Shown here one piece after another: positions 53,081 to 61,774 of a stretch of 64,000 bases of DNA (positions are counted from its first letter, which is position 1; every line of letters starts with the position of its first letter). The notes below the pieces were generated by a model. It saw only the letters and a program-made list of their open reading frames with translations, was not told the origin of the DNA and made no database searches. The DNA comes from Pseudomonas sp. CCI4.2. Its GTDB lineage: Bacteria; Pseudomonadota; Gammaproteobacteria; Pseudomonadales; Pseudomonadaceae. The position numbers were made by a program, and so were the translations under genes. Location of the stretch: assembly GCF_034350045.1 (NCBI RefSeq), contig NZ_CP133781.1, positions 3,830,501 through 3,894,500 on the forward strand, written 5' to 3'.

Positions 53081-53108
53081 ATCACCCCATGGCAAGCCAT
53101 GAGGTGAT
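53081..53108. other. Strong inverted repeat between EAL gene and YqjK-like gene
   Basis: ATCACC-C-CATGGC-AA-GCCATG-A-GGTGAT forms a 12-bp stem with one mismatch and a two-base centre. It lies 43 bases beyond the YqjK-like stop and upstream of the EAL gene. No T-run follows on either strand, so it is either a processing or stability hairpin for the YqjD operon mRNA or a DNA-binding dyad. Confidence 0.45.
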
Positions 53109-53150
53109 CAAGTCGGTAACGCTCTGCAAGAATGCAGCCAGATAGAATAA

Positions 53151-53489
53151 TCAGCGTTTGGGCGGTGAACCCTGTAATACCAGTTTTATCAATGGCATAA
53201 GGGTGGTGCCCAGTCTTACCAAGCGGGAGACGCTGTTGAGACCACCGGCTTTGGTCCCCTTGCCGCCGAGAAAGCCAAGCAGGGTAACAATGCCCATGCC
53301 CCAGAGCGGAGCATGTTTAATTCCCAGTACGCCTTGCCAGTCCTGACTCATGCCGCGCACTCGACGCAGCGGTTGCAGTAGTTGGCTCGTTTCGTGGCGA
53401 ATTTCCTGGCGGTGCATTTCCATTCGCAGGCGGATAAGCGCCTTGCGCAGCTCACGTCGGGAGTTTGGTTGCGGTTCAATCAGGCTCAT
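53151..53489 (-). CDS. YqjK-like hypothetical protein, third gene of the YqjDE operon
   Basis: A 112-residue basic protein: an N-terminal charged helix (RRELRKALIRLRMEMHRQEIRHETSQLLQPLRR) and a C-terminal hydrophobic stretch (WGMGIVTLLGFLGGKGTKAGG; TTLMPLIKLVLQ). It starts within the end of the upstream gene (four-base overlap), as expected for an operon like E. coli yqjDEK. No specific function is known. Confidence 0.75.
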   Translation of the reverse strand: MSLIEPQPNSRRELRKALIRLRMEMHRQEIRHETSQLLQPLRRVRGMSQDWQGVLGIKHAPLWGMGIVTLLGFLGGKGTKAGGLNSVSRLVRLGTTLMPLIKLVLQGSPPKR

Positions 53490-53878
53490 GGCATCAGTCG
53501 CTCACGGTCATTGGCCAGTTCTTCGAGCGTTGCGCTAAAGGGTGAAGACTCATCAAAGATCGCCGCTTTTAGTCGCATGCCACAGAACGCTGCGGCCAAG
53601 GTATAGAACAGACACAGGCCGATGATGCCAGCGAGCCGGTAAGTGTCCCATACCAAGATCAACACCAGGGCCGATAGGCCTATGAACAGCAACAATGCGA
53701 ACACCAGCGCCAAGCCCGCAAAGAGAAACAGGCTGACCGTGCGTGATTTTTGCTCTTGCAGTTCAATGCCGAACAATTCGACATGGCTGTGCAGCAAGCC
53801 CAGAAATGCAGCACTCAAGCGCCGAGGCGTAGAGGTAGAGTCCGAAGGGGGTGGACCTGATTCTGTACCCAAAGCCAT
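53486..53878 (-). CDS. YqjE-like (phage holin superfamily) membrane protein
   Basis: A 130-residue protein with two central membrane segments (VSLFLFAGLALVFALLLFIGLSALVLIL and LAGIIGLCLFYTLAAAFCGMRL) flanked by cytoplasmic ends, in the pattern of the YqjE / 'phage holin family' proteins. These are housekeeping envelope proteins, not lysis genes. The start at 53878 is preferred; the frame extends to 53950, overlapping the DUF883 gene. Middle gene of a three-gene operon. Confidence 0.82.
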   Translation of the reverse strand: MALGTESGPPPSDSTSTPRRLSAAFLGLLHSHVELFGIELQEQKSRTVSLFLFAGLALVFALLLFIGLSALVLILVWDTYRLAGIIGLCLFYTLAAAFCGMRLKAAIFDESSPFSATLEELANDRERLMP

Positions 53879-53883
53879 AACCG

Positions 53884-54198
53884 TCAGCGCCTGGTAGCCA
53901 GAAGACCCAGCAAGAACCCGACGCCGGCTGCGATGCCAACGGATTGCCACGGATTGCTCTGCACATAGTCTTCGGTGGCCACTACGGCCGCTTTGCCGCG
54001 CACGCGGAGCGATTCTTCGGTGAGCTTCAGTGTTTCCCGCGCCTTGAGCAGACTTTCGTGAATCTGCCCCCGCAACTCATCAGCCTGATCACCCGCTAAC
54101 GTTGCGGTGTGTGCCAGCAGCTTTTCCGTGTCACTGACCAATGTCTGAAAGTCAGCCATTAGTACTTCCTGAGCGTTTTGCGCTGTAGTGCGGGCCAT
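53884..54198 (-). CDS. DUF883 (ElaB/YqjD-type) membrane-anchored protein
   Basis: A 104-residue protein, the second DUF883 member in the window (compare 29048-29368). It has a long polar helix and a C-terminal anchor, VQSNPWQSVGIAAGVGFLLGLLATRR, with the conserved NPWQ before the membrane segment. GGAGATAACC precedes the ATG. It begins the YqjD-YqjE-YqjK-like operon. In E. coli, YqjD associates with ribosomes at the membrane in stationary phase and responds to RpoS; the same control here is only inference. Confidence 0.87.
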   Translation of the reverse strand: MARTTAQNAQEVLMADFQTLVSDTEKLLAHTATLAGDQADELRGQIHESLLKARETLKLTEESLRVRGKAAVVATEDYVQSNPWQSVGIAAGVGFLLGLLATRR

Positions 54199-54553
54199 GG
54201 TTATCTCCGTTTAGTGGCTTCTGGTGCTTCGAGTCTAACCGTTTACTGAAGGTTCATTTCAATCGCAAGCCGCTAATCGCTGGCGGCTGGTACAGGACTT
54301 GCTTCTCGTTGGTGCGCCACGGAGGGCGGATGCGCTTAATAAGGGCGAAGGCTAGGGCAATATGCTTCAGACCTGACGCTCGCACTCAAAAACTTTCGTA
54401 AAAGTCCATTGTTCAGAATGACTGCCTGATTTATTTGCGCCAAATAGGTACACGCCAAGATACCGCTGAAATAGGGTGGCGCTGTTTCGGTGCGGGTTAT
54501 CGTCGGTTGACCTGTTTTGGTGCTTTTCAGCAAATTTGCAGGCCTGCCCATCC
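54199..54553. other. Divergent promoter region, yqjD operon and ammonium transporter
   Basis: About 355 bp. It contains an inverted repeat AGCCGC-N9-GCGGCT at 54268-54288. I searched for a sigma-54 promoter (GG-N10-GC) for the ammonium transporter and found none with correct spacing. No small gene was supported. Confidence 0.5.
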
Positions 54554-55762
54554 ATGGAAAATCTACACAGTGCTGCGGACAATTTAGTCCAGAGCTCCAA
54601 CACCGTTTTTATCTTGCTCGGCGCAGTCATGGTGTTAGCCATGCACGCTGGCTTCGCGTTTCTTGAGGTCGGTACCGTTCGCCATAAAAACCAGGTGAAC
54701 GCGCTGTCGAAGATTCTCAGTGATTTTGCGATGTCGACGCTCGCGTACTTCTTTATAGGCTATTGGATTTCCTATGGGGTGAGTTTTCTACAGCCTGCCG
54801 CAGTAATCAGCGCTGATCACGGTTACAGCTTGGTGAAATTCTTTTTTCTGCTGACGTTCGCGGCGGCTATTCCAGCGATTATTTCCGGTGGGGTTGCTGA
54901 ACGTGCGCGATTCGCCCCGCAGATGTGTGCAACCGTTTTGATCGTGGCGTTTGTTTACCCCTTTTTCGAAGGCGTTGTCTGGAACGGTAACTTTGGCCTG
55001 CAAGCCTGGTTGTTGGCCCGTTTCGGCGCCAGCTTTCACGACTTTGCCGGTTCGGTTGTCGTGCATGCTATGGGCGGTTGGCTGGCTTTGGCCGCAGTGC
55101 TGTTGTTGGGTCCCCGTAACGGGCGTTATCGAGAGGGAAAGTTGGTGGCGTATCCACCTTCAAGTATTCCTTTTTTGGCGCTGGGCTCGTGGATTTTGAT
55201 CGTCGGTTGGTTCGGCTTTAATGTCATGAGCGCTCAAACCCTGCAGGCCGTAAGCGGGCTGGTGGCCGTCAACTCACTGATGGCGATGGTAGGTGGCACT
55301 GTTGCGGCACTGATTGTTGGTCGTAACGATCCGGGGTTTCTGCACAATGGTCCGTTGGCGGGGTTGGTGGCGATCTGTGCCGGATCAGACTTGATGCACC
55401 CCGTTGGCGCTTTAATAACCGGCGTAATTGCCGGCGCCTTGTTTGTCTGGTGTTTCACCGCCGCCCAAGTGCGCTGGAAAATTGATGACGTGCTGGGTGT
55501 GTGGCCGTTACATGGTTTGTGCGGCGTTTGGGGGGGTATCGCCTGCGGCATCTTTGGACAAACAGCGCTGGGTGGATTGGGCGGTGTCAGTCTGGTTAGC
55601 CAATTGATCGGCAGCGCGGCGGGGGTAGGCGTGGCGCTGCTCGGTGGCTTCGTCGTTTATGGTGCAATCAAGTGGGTGACCGGCCTGCGCTTGACCCAGG
55701 AGGAGGAGTACTACGGTGCCGACTTGTCGATACACAAGATCGGATCGGTCAGTCAGGATTGA
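54554..55762 (+). CDS. amtB: Ammonium transporter (Amt family)
   Basis: A 402-residue membrane protein with eleven hydrophobic segments. Family marks are MHAGFAFLEVGTVRHKN, ISGGVAERARF, VYPFFEGVVWNG, the first pore histidine in GSVVVHAMGGW and the second in WPLHGLCGVWGGIA, with WFGFNVMSA between them. Both twin histidines are present, so it should conduct ammonia/ammonium. It is short for the family, without a long N-terminal leader, and there is no glnK gene next to it, unlike the usual glnK-amtB pair; a second amtB may therefore exist elsewhere. The start at 54554 is chosen by homology; the ribosome site is weak. Confidence 0.9.
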   Translation: MENLHSAADNLVQSSNTVFILLGAVMVLAMHAGFAFLEVGTVRHKNQVNALSKILSDFAMSTLAYFFIGYWISYGVSFLQPAAVISADHGYSLVKFFFLLTFAAAIPAIISGGVAERARFAPQMCATVLIVAFVYPFFEGVVWNGNFGLQAWLLARFGASFHDFAGSVVVHAMGGWLALAAVLLLGPRNGRYREGKLVAYPPSSIPFLALGSWILIVGWFGFNVMSAQTLQAVSGLVAVNSLMAMVGGTVAALIVGRNDPGFLHNGPLAGLVAICAGSDLMHPVGALITGVIAGALFVWCFTAAQVRWKIDDVLGVWPLHGLCGVWGGIACGIFGQTALGGLGGVSLVSQLIGSAAGVGVALLGGFVVYGAIKWVTGLRLTQEEEYYGADLSIHKIGSVSQD

Positions 55763-55868
55763 AAGCCTGGCAGCGTTTAGCGTGGGATTTGCCCTCGACG
55801 CCCTCAATGACACGGGCCTAAAATAGGGCCTGTCTCACGCTCAAATGTCTCTGTTTAAAGGTGTAACC

Positions 55869-56105
55869 ATGCCTCCTGAATGCCAGCTATTGGGCACCCT
55901 CGGGTGTCACTTGTGTGAAGTCGCCGAAGCGGAACTGTTGCCTTTGGTCGAGCACGGTTTAATGGTCGAGCTGATCGATATCGGCGAGAGTGAAGCGATG
56001 TTCGAGGACTACGGGCTGCGTATTCCGGTGCTGCGCCGCATCGATACCGGTGCCGAGCTGGACTGGCCTTTCGATGCCGAACAGGTGGTGACGTTTCTTC
56101 GTTAG
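55869..56105 (+). CDS. Glutaredoxin-like (DUF836) thiol protein
   Basis: A 78-residue protein with a thioredoxin-like fold. The redox motif is CHLC in LLGTLGCHLCEVAEAEL, and the cis-proline segment is YGLRIPVLRR. AAGGTG lies eight bases before the ATG. It is of the small glutaredoxin-like DUF836 type; its partner is unknown. Confidence 0.85.
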   Translation: MPPECQLLGTLGCHLCEVAEAELLPLVEHGLMVELIDIGESEAMFEDYGLRIPVLRRIDTGAELDWPFDAEQVVTFLR

Positions 56106-56331
56106 ACGCCCGCTCGGCATTAACCCGTGGTCAGTCATCTCTGATTCGTTTACTGTATGCATGTACAGGAATGCGGAATTATTCGTATGCTTCTGGTCTT
56201 CCCGCCGCCTGCGATTTCCGCGCTGGCGCATGGGCGTCCTGTCTTGCAACCGTGCTGATAGAGCTCAGCGCTTGACAGCGCAGTCCAATCGCGATTGAAC
56301 GAATGCAAAGAACACACAGAGAGCTACAGCC

Positions 56332-56658
56332 ATGGTCAATGTCGAACAATTGAAAAACAGCGTGAATCACATGTCGGCCGAGGTGGTCAGCGAAGCCGTG
56401 CTGGAGTTACGCATGGATGGCTTGGTCACCGAGGGCAAAACCCCGTTTACCAAAGTGCATTTCAATACCTGTTTCGCCGAAATCGAAGCGCTGTTTCAAC
56501 GTGCAGGTTATCACCGTCAGTTGGATGTGGTCGGTTATCAGGGCCTGCTTTACGCGTTATACGACCCTGCACGCTGGGAAGCAGTGGACGTATTGCGTTG
56601 GTTAAAAGAGTTTACTGAAGCCGCTGCGGCGCAAAGCCAGGTGCTGGCTCGGTGCTAG
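56332..56658 (+). CDS. Conserved hypothetical protein, 108 aa
   Basis: A soluble, probably helical protein (MVNVEQLKNSVNHMSAEVVSEAVLELRMDGL; HFNTCFAEIEALFQRAGYHRQL; LLYALYDPARWEAVDVLRWLKEF). No metal, nucleotide or catalytic motif is apparent. The 226-bp stretch before it holds no other gene. I do not recognise a family; composition and position indicate a real gene. Confidence 0.72.
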   Translation: MVNVEQLKNSVNHMSAEVVSEAVLELRMDGLVTEGKTPFTKVHFNTCFAEIEALFQRAGYHRQLDVVGYQGLLYALYDPARWEAVDVLRWLKEFTEAAAAQSQVLARC

Positions 56659-56778
56659 GTTAGGTGCCAGGTTCCGGGCTAAGGCCGCACCAGCGCACAC
56701 GGCTATTAGATTCCAGTCAACCGTTGCGCGATAATGCGCAACCGGCCAATCAAGGCCCGCCCGCTGCTGAGCCCATTC

Positions 56779-57669
56779 ATGTCCGAGTCGAACTTCTCCC
56801 CCGCACACACCCAGGCCAGCACCCTTTATTTGCCCGCCGGGCCGTGGGGCACGGTTCTGGAGTGTTTGTGCGCGCACTTTGCGGCGATCAGTCGAGAGCA
56901 ATGGCTGGATCGAATCGCCAGAGGCCGGGTGCTGGACGCTAGCGGTTTGGCCATTACCTCTGCGTTACCCTATAAAGAAGGCTTGCGTGTTCACTATTTT
57001 CGCGAAGTGCCGAACGAAACACCGATCCCGGTACTGGAAACGATCTTGTATGCTGATGAGCACTTGGTGGTGGCCGACAAACCGCATTTTCTGCCGGTAA
57101 CGCCCGCCGGCGAATATGTAGAGCAGACGTTATTGCGACGTCTGATCCACCGCCTCGACAATCCCAATCTGGTGCCCTTGCATCGAATTGACCGCCACAC
57201 GGCGGGTCTGGTGTTGTTCTCGGCAAACAAGAGCAGCCGTTCGGCGTATCAGTCCTTGTTTCCAACCCGTCAAATCGACAAACGTTATGAGGCCATTGCG
57301 CGGGCGTTGCCTGACGTCGAGTTTCCCCGAGTGCATAAAAGCCGTCTGGTAGCCGGAGAGCCTTTTTTTCGAATGCGCGAAGCAGAGGGCGTCAGCAATA
57401 CCGAAACCCGTATTGAGGTCAGTGAACGTAATGGCGAGCTTTGGCGTTATGGCCTGTACCCGGTAACGGGCAAGAAGCATCAATTGCGCGTGCACATGGC
57501 GGCGTTGGGTGCGCCCATCTGTAACGACCCGTTTTATCCGGAGGTCATCAACACAGTGAAGGATGACTTCAATCAACCCTTGAAACTGTTGGCGCAAAGC
57601 TTGCGTTTTATCGATCCGTTGTCTGGGCAAGTCCGGCTGTTCGAGACCGACATCGAGCTGAAGTGGTGA
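56779..57669 (+). CDS. RluA-family pseudouridine synthase
   Basis: An RNA pseudouridine synthase of about 296 residues. The catalytic motif is PLHRIDRHTAGLVLFS, with the active Asp in HRIDR. ILYADEHLVVADKPHFLPVTP precedes it, and KRYEAIAR, TGKKHQLRVHMAALGAPICNDPFYP and the C-terminal FIDPLSGQ follow. It resembles the RluA-like group acting on rRNA or tRNA; the target position cannot be told. The ATG at 56779 is preferred, but the frame is open to 56734, which would add 15 basic residues. Confidence 0.89.
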   Translation: MSESNFSPAHTQASTLYLPAGPWGTVLECLCAHFAAISREQWLDRIARGRVLDASGLAITSALPYKEGLRVHYFREVPNETPIPVLETILYADEHLVVADKPHFLPVTPAGEYVEQTLLRRLIHRLDNPNLVPLHRIDRHTAGLVLFSANKSSRSAYQSLFPTRQIDKRYEAIARALPDVEFPRVHKSRLVAGEPFFRMREAEGVSNTETRIEVSERNGELWRYGLYPVTGKKHQLRVHMAALGAPICNDPFYPEVINTVKDDFNQPLKLLAQSLRFIDPLSGQVRLFETDIELKW

Positions 57670-57768
57670 GCAGAAATCAATAGCCCAGTCATGGCATGGC
57701 AACTATTTATTAAATAGAGTCGAACGAAGACACATTAATTTACAGCTTGCTGTTACTTTACAAGGCAT

Positions 57769-58365
57769 ATGAAAACACAGCAGCTTCCTGTGCAGCCGGT
57801 CCACAGCGATCTGCGTGCCGCTACTTCCCACCTGCATCGTCGTCTGGATGCTCGTTTACCTTTTTTTACCACTGACATCGCCGTGTATCGGCGCATTATG
57901 CAGGCCTACTACGGGTTTTATTTGCCCTTCGAAGCCTTGCTTGCTGAGCCGGCATCGAACATACCGGGCATGGGGTGGGCGCAGCGGCTTAAAACGCCCA
58001 CTTTAAAGCAGGATTTACTCGCGCTGGGTTTGACCGATGCGCAGATTGCCGCGTTGCCGTTATGCCAAAACCTGCCCGTGGTTGAAACACACGCCCAAGC
58101 GTTGGGCGCGTTGTATGTGGTGGAAGGCGCGACGTTAGGCGGTCAGGCATTGCGTCCCATCATTAAGGCTAAAGTCGGTGTCGAGTTCGCTACGGGCGGC
58201 GCGTTCATGGACGTCTATGGCGTTGAAACCCGACACTTATGGCAGGTTTTTTTGGCCTGCCTTTCGTGCGTACACGAAGCTGAAGACATTGCACAAACGG
58301 TGGCAGTCGCCCAGCAGACGTTTATCTGCTTTGAAGGATGGCTAGAACTTTCAGGGGTGTTGTAA
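57769..58365 (+). CDS. bphO: Biliverdin-producing heme oxygenase
   Basis: A 198-residue heme oxygenase. The proximal heme ligand is probably the His in SHLHRRLDARLPFF, and the distal helix is LGALYVVEGATLGGQALRP. It produces biliverdin, the chromophore of the bacteriophytochrome encoded directly downstream. AAGG stands five bases before the ATG, and the stop TAA shares one base with the ATG of bphP (TAATG), so the two are coupled. Confidence 0.92.
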   Translation: MKTQQLPVQPVHSDLRAATSHLHRRLDARLPFFTTDIAVYRRIMQAYYGFYLPFEALLAEPASNIPGMGWAQRLKTPTLKQDLLALGLTDAQIAALPLCQNLPVVETHAQALGALYVVEGATLGGQALRPIIKAKVGVEFATGGAFMDVYGVETRHLWQVFLACLSCVHEAEDIAQTVAVAQQTFICFEGWLELSGVL

Positions 58366-60571
58366 TGACCTACTTGGAACTGGGCGCACCTGCCGTTGCG
58401 CTGAAAGAATGCGCAGACGAGCCTATTCGTATCCCCGGTTCGATTCAGCCCCATGGGGTGCTACTGACCCTGGCCGAACCTGATTTGACCGTCCTGCAAA
58501 TCAGCGCGAACAGTTTTGACGTACTGGGGCTGGCTCCCGCCCAATTACTCAAGCACTCAGTGGCGGTCTTATTGGACGTCGCCCAGCTCGAAAGCCTGCA
58601 GCACGCAGTAGAAGATCTCGACAGCGAGGACAACGAGCCGCTTAGGTTAAAGCTGGGCGATAACCTGTTCGACGGTCTGCTGCATCGGCATCAGGGTGTA
58701 CTGATTCTTGAGTTGGAGTTGAATGCCCCGGTCTTTTTCGATCAACAAAGACTTATTGCCCGTGCATTACGCAGAATGCAAGCGGCTAAAACCCTGGATG
58801 CGCTTTACCAGGTCAGTGTCAGTGAGATACAGGCGCTGACCGGTTACGACCGGGTGATGATTTATCGCTTCGAGGAAGACGGGCATGGGCAGGTCATCGG
58901 TGAAGCGTTAATGCCTGGGATGTCACCGTACCTAGGGCATTTTTTCCGGCCTCGGATATTCCGCCTCAGGCCAGAGAGTTGTATCGCGCAAACTGGATTC
59001 GGGTGATTCCAGATGCGCGCTATCTGCCCGCGGCGATTCAGCCAGCCCTGTGCCCGGACACGCAGCAACCGCTGGACTTGAGTTTCGCCGTCTTGCGCAG
59101 CGTGTCGCCCTGGCACTGCGAATACCTGCACAACATGGGCGTACGCTCGTCCATGAGTATCTCCCTGATCAAAAATGAAAGACTCTGGGGCTTGATCACC
59201 TGCGGTAATCGTCAACCATTGACGGTATCCCATGAATTGCGCACCGCCTGTAAGTCCATAGGCCAGTTGCTGTCCTCACAGATCAGCATGCTAGAAGACA
59301 TAGACGCCCGACATCAGCAGGCGCAAAAAAGTGTTCTGGTGGACCATTTGGTCACCGCCATGGTGGCGGCTGAAAACGACGTGCTTGAGGGCCTGATCAA
59401 CAATCCCCAGCAGCTGATGGCATTGACCGGCGCTACAGGTGCCGCGGTGTTGATAGCGCATCAGTTGTACGTGTTTGGCGACTGCCCCAGCGCGACGGAC
59501 ATCCGCGTCTTGTATCGCTGGGTGCGGCACAAGCAGCAAGGGATTTTTCACTCGGCAAACCTTGGCGCTGAGTTTTCACCGGCCCAGGCTTACCAAGGTG
59601 TGGCCAGCGGACTCTTGGGTTTCACCTTGCCCAAACCCGTGGATAACGCCGTCATGTGGTTTCGTGCGGAAGTGAAAGCCACGGTCAAATGGAGCGGAAA
59701 GCCCGATAAGCCGGGGTCCGGGCCTCACCGTTTGCACCCGCGATTATCATTTGAAATATGGAAGCAGCAGGTCGAGGGCATGAGCCAGCGTTGGAGCTCC
59801 GGTGACCTCTATGCCGTAGAGAACTTGCGACGCTCAGCGCTGGAAAACGACTTGTCACGGCAGGTGCAGCGCGAGCACCAGGCGGTACGGGAGCGCGATG
59901 ACTTGGTCGCCGTGGTTTCCCACGACCTGCGCACACCGATGACCATCATCACCCTGCAGTGTGGCGTGATGCAAAACATGGTGGTCGTGGATGACAGCAA
60001 GTCCAGCCAACGAATGGGCTCGGCCATCAACACCATGCGCCAGGCCACTTCGCGGATGAATGCCTTGCTGGATGATTTGCTCGACACCTCCAAGCTTGAG
60101 GCTGGGCGATATTCGGTCTCACTGCGCACCACTGATGTCCAAGTAATGCTAGAGCAGATCTGCACGACGCTTGCGCCACTGACTGCGGTCAAAAATATCG
60201 AGTTCAGCTATGGGACTGAGCCAAACCTGACCATCCAGGCTGACCCGGAACGGCTGTTTCAGGTGTTCTCAAATTTATTGGGCAACGCAATTAAATTCAC
60301 CCCGTCGACGGGCAAAATTGAAGTGTCGGCCGAGGCAGCCAACGACAGAGTGGTATTCAGGGTTCGGGACAATGGTGTTGGTATCAATCCTGAACAGTTG
60401 CCCCACGTGTTCGACCGCTACTGGGCTAACCGAGAGGGCAACCCAACCGGAAGCGGTCTGGGTCTTTACATTGCCCATGGGATCGTCGAAGCCCACGGCG
60501 GCCGATTGTGGGTAAGCAGCGAGCCGGGGCAGGGCAGTACGTTTAGTTTCAGCATTCCAGCCGTGCGTTAG
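58365..60571 (+). pseudogene. bphP: Bacteriophytochrome histidine kinase with a frameshift
   Basis: Two overlapping frames together encode one bacteriophytochrome of about 735 residues. Frame 1 (58365-59006) has the chromophore cysteine C16 (LKECADEPIRIPGSIQPHG), the PAS domain and the start of GAF (YDRVMIYRFEEDGHG). It goes wrong after SPYLGHFF at about 58945. The continuation, with the PASDIP motif, ARELYRANWIR and SVSPWHCEYLHNMGVRSSMSIS, lies in another frame open to 60571, which also holds the PHY domain and a kinase with SHDLRTP and NLLGNAIKF. Adding one base to the T6-CC run (58940-58947) restores the full reading frame. Either the gene is broken, the run varies in length, or there is a sequencing error. 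Confidence 0.88.
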
Positions 60572-60577
60572 ACAAAG

Positions 60578-60602
60578 AAAAACCCGCGCTTGGCGGGTTT
60601 TT
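60578..60602 (+). terminator. Rho-independent terminator after bphP
   Basis: AAAAACCCGC (60578-60587) pairs perfectly with GCGGGTTTTT (60593-60602) around the loop GCTTG, starting seven bases after the bphP stop. The A/T ends make it usable in both directions, so it may also end the tRNA transcript from the other strand. Confidence 0.85.
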
Positions 60603-60643
60603 CAACGTTTCGGGCCGTACTTCAAAGGGTCGAAACACTCAGG

Positions 60644-60720
60644 TGGTCGGGGAGACAGGATTCGAACCTGCGGCCTTCTCGTCCCGAACGAGACGCGCTA
60701 CCGGGCTGCGCTACACCCCG
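60644..60720 (-). tRNA. tRNA-Pro (anticodon CGG)
   Basis: On the minus strand, 77 bases starting CGGGGTGTAGCGCAGC and ending with an encoded CCA. The acceptor stem is CGGGG-T paired with the bases before ACCA, the D-loop has GCCCGGTAGCGC, the anticodon arm is TCTCG-TTCGGGA-CGAGA (anticodon CGG), and the T-arm holds GGTTCGAATCC. It reads proline codon CCG. Confidence 0.95.
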
Positions 60721-60823
60721 AAATAACCGGACATCGAACTGATTCAACATACATCAATTGCGCCCGCCACCCGCTCGTGACGCTGGCCGCAAGCGGTACT
60801 GCCAAAACTGAAACAGTTAAAAC

Positions 60824-61048
60824 TTACAGCTCTTTAACGGTGCGAACCTGGTCTTTATTTACGCGGGTCTCTTTACCATCCAGCTGTTTGAATTCGTAGA
60901 AGCCTGTCTCTTCGTCGAATTTAGGTGTATCAACAGCCTGAATTTCGCGACCATCATTAAGAGTGATCACAGTAGGCGAAGCACAGCCGGCAAGGCTGGC
61001 CACACTCAATGCGAGCAGGAAGGCGGCGGTTAGGGTCCGTTGAGTCAT
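60824..61048 (-). CDS. YgdI/YgdR-family small lipoprotein
   Basis: A 74-residue lipoprotein. The signal peptide ends with the lipobox LAGC at about residue 22. The mature part (ASPTVITLNDGREIQAVDTPKFDEETGFYEFKQLDGKETRVNKDQVRTV) is the SH3-like YgdI/YgdR domain. GGAGAG precedes the ATG. It is an outer-membrane or periplasmic protein of unknown role. Confidence 0.9.
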   Translation of the reverse strand: MTQRTLTAAFLLALSVASLAGCASPTVITLNDGREIQAVDTPKFDEETGFYEFKQLDGKETRVNKDQVRTVKEL

Positions 61049-61181
61049 AACGTCTCTCCATCAGGGAATGCTTTGGTTTAGAGCTTACGAGCTTGAGACG
61101 TATACATCACTGGCAAGTTCCCTGAATAGTGTTATGGGCAGTCAATCGTTGTCACCCCAACCGGCGGGCCTGGAAAATCGA

Positions 61182-61199
61182 CGCTGTGATATAACAGCG
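61182..61199 (+). promoter_or_regulatory. Dyad overlapping a -10 candidate before moaB
   Basis: CGCTGT-GATATA-ACAGCG is a perfect 6+6+6 inverted repeat, and a TATAAC -10-like box lies at its centre, 30 bases before the moaB ATG. A repressor bound here would block transcription of moaB-moeA. No matching -35 box was seen. Confidence 0.35.
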
Positions 61200-61228
61200 G
61201 GCTATTTCTTTCTCTCTGGATTGAGCCT

Positions 61229-61768
61229 ATGAAATCGAAGGCTGATACACCATTCGTTCCTTTGAATATTGCCGTATTGACCGTCAGCGATACCCGTACC
61301 CGGGAAACCGACACGTCCGGCCAAGTGTTCGTCGATCGCCTGACTGAAGCGGGGCATAGCCTGATAGAACGGGTATTGCTCAAGGACGATCTGTACAAGA
61401 TTCGTGCTCAGGTGGCGACTTGGATCGCCGATGACGACGTACAGGTGGTATTGATTACCGGCGGCACCGGCTTCACCGGGCGCGACAGTACGCCGGAAGC
61501 GGTTAACTGTTTGCTGGACAAAAAAGTCGATGGTTTTGGTGAGCTGTTTCGGCAGATTTCCAGGGACGATATCGGCACCTCAACCGTGCAATCCCGCGCA
61601 TTGGCAGGGCTGGCCAATGGCACATTGGTGTGTTGCCTGCCGGGCTCAACCAACGCATGCCGCACCGGCTGGGATGGCATTCTGGCGGAACAACTGGATT
61701 CGCGTCACCGTCCGTGTAATTTCGTTGCCCACCTTAAGCAGGCCGAGCCCTGCGAAACCCGCGGGTAA
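61229..61768 (+). CDS. moaB: Molybdenum cofactor biosynthesis protein MoaB
   Basis: A 179-residue protein of the MoaB/MogA molybdopterin-binding fold: LNIAVLTVSDTRTRETDTSGQVF, VVLITGGTGFTGRDSTPEAV, GFGELFRQIS and LVCCLPGSTNACRTGWDGIL. Members adenylate molybdopterin (MogA) or have a related role (MoaB). It is directly followed by moeA, which inserts molybdate, so the two act in consecutive steps. Confidence 0.94.
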   Translation: MKSKADTPFVPLNIAVLTVSDTRTRETDTSGQVFVDRLTEAGHSLIERVLLKDDLYKIRAQVATWIADDDVQVVLITGGTGFTGRDSTPEAVNCLLDKKVDGFGELFRQISRDDIGTSTVQSRALAGLANGTLVCCLPGSTNACRTGWDGILAEQLDSRHRPCNFVAHLKQAEPCETRG

Positions 61769-61774
61769 GTGGAT

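Noticed and set aside
53486..53878. Holin-like gene as evidence of a prophage
   Set aside because: It is part of a YqjD-YqjE-YqjK-like operon with no lysin, spanin or other phage gene nearby.
54470..54553. Sigma-54 promoter for the ammonium transporter
   Set aside because: Candidate GG/GC pairs have spacings of 9 or 12 bases rather than 10.
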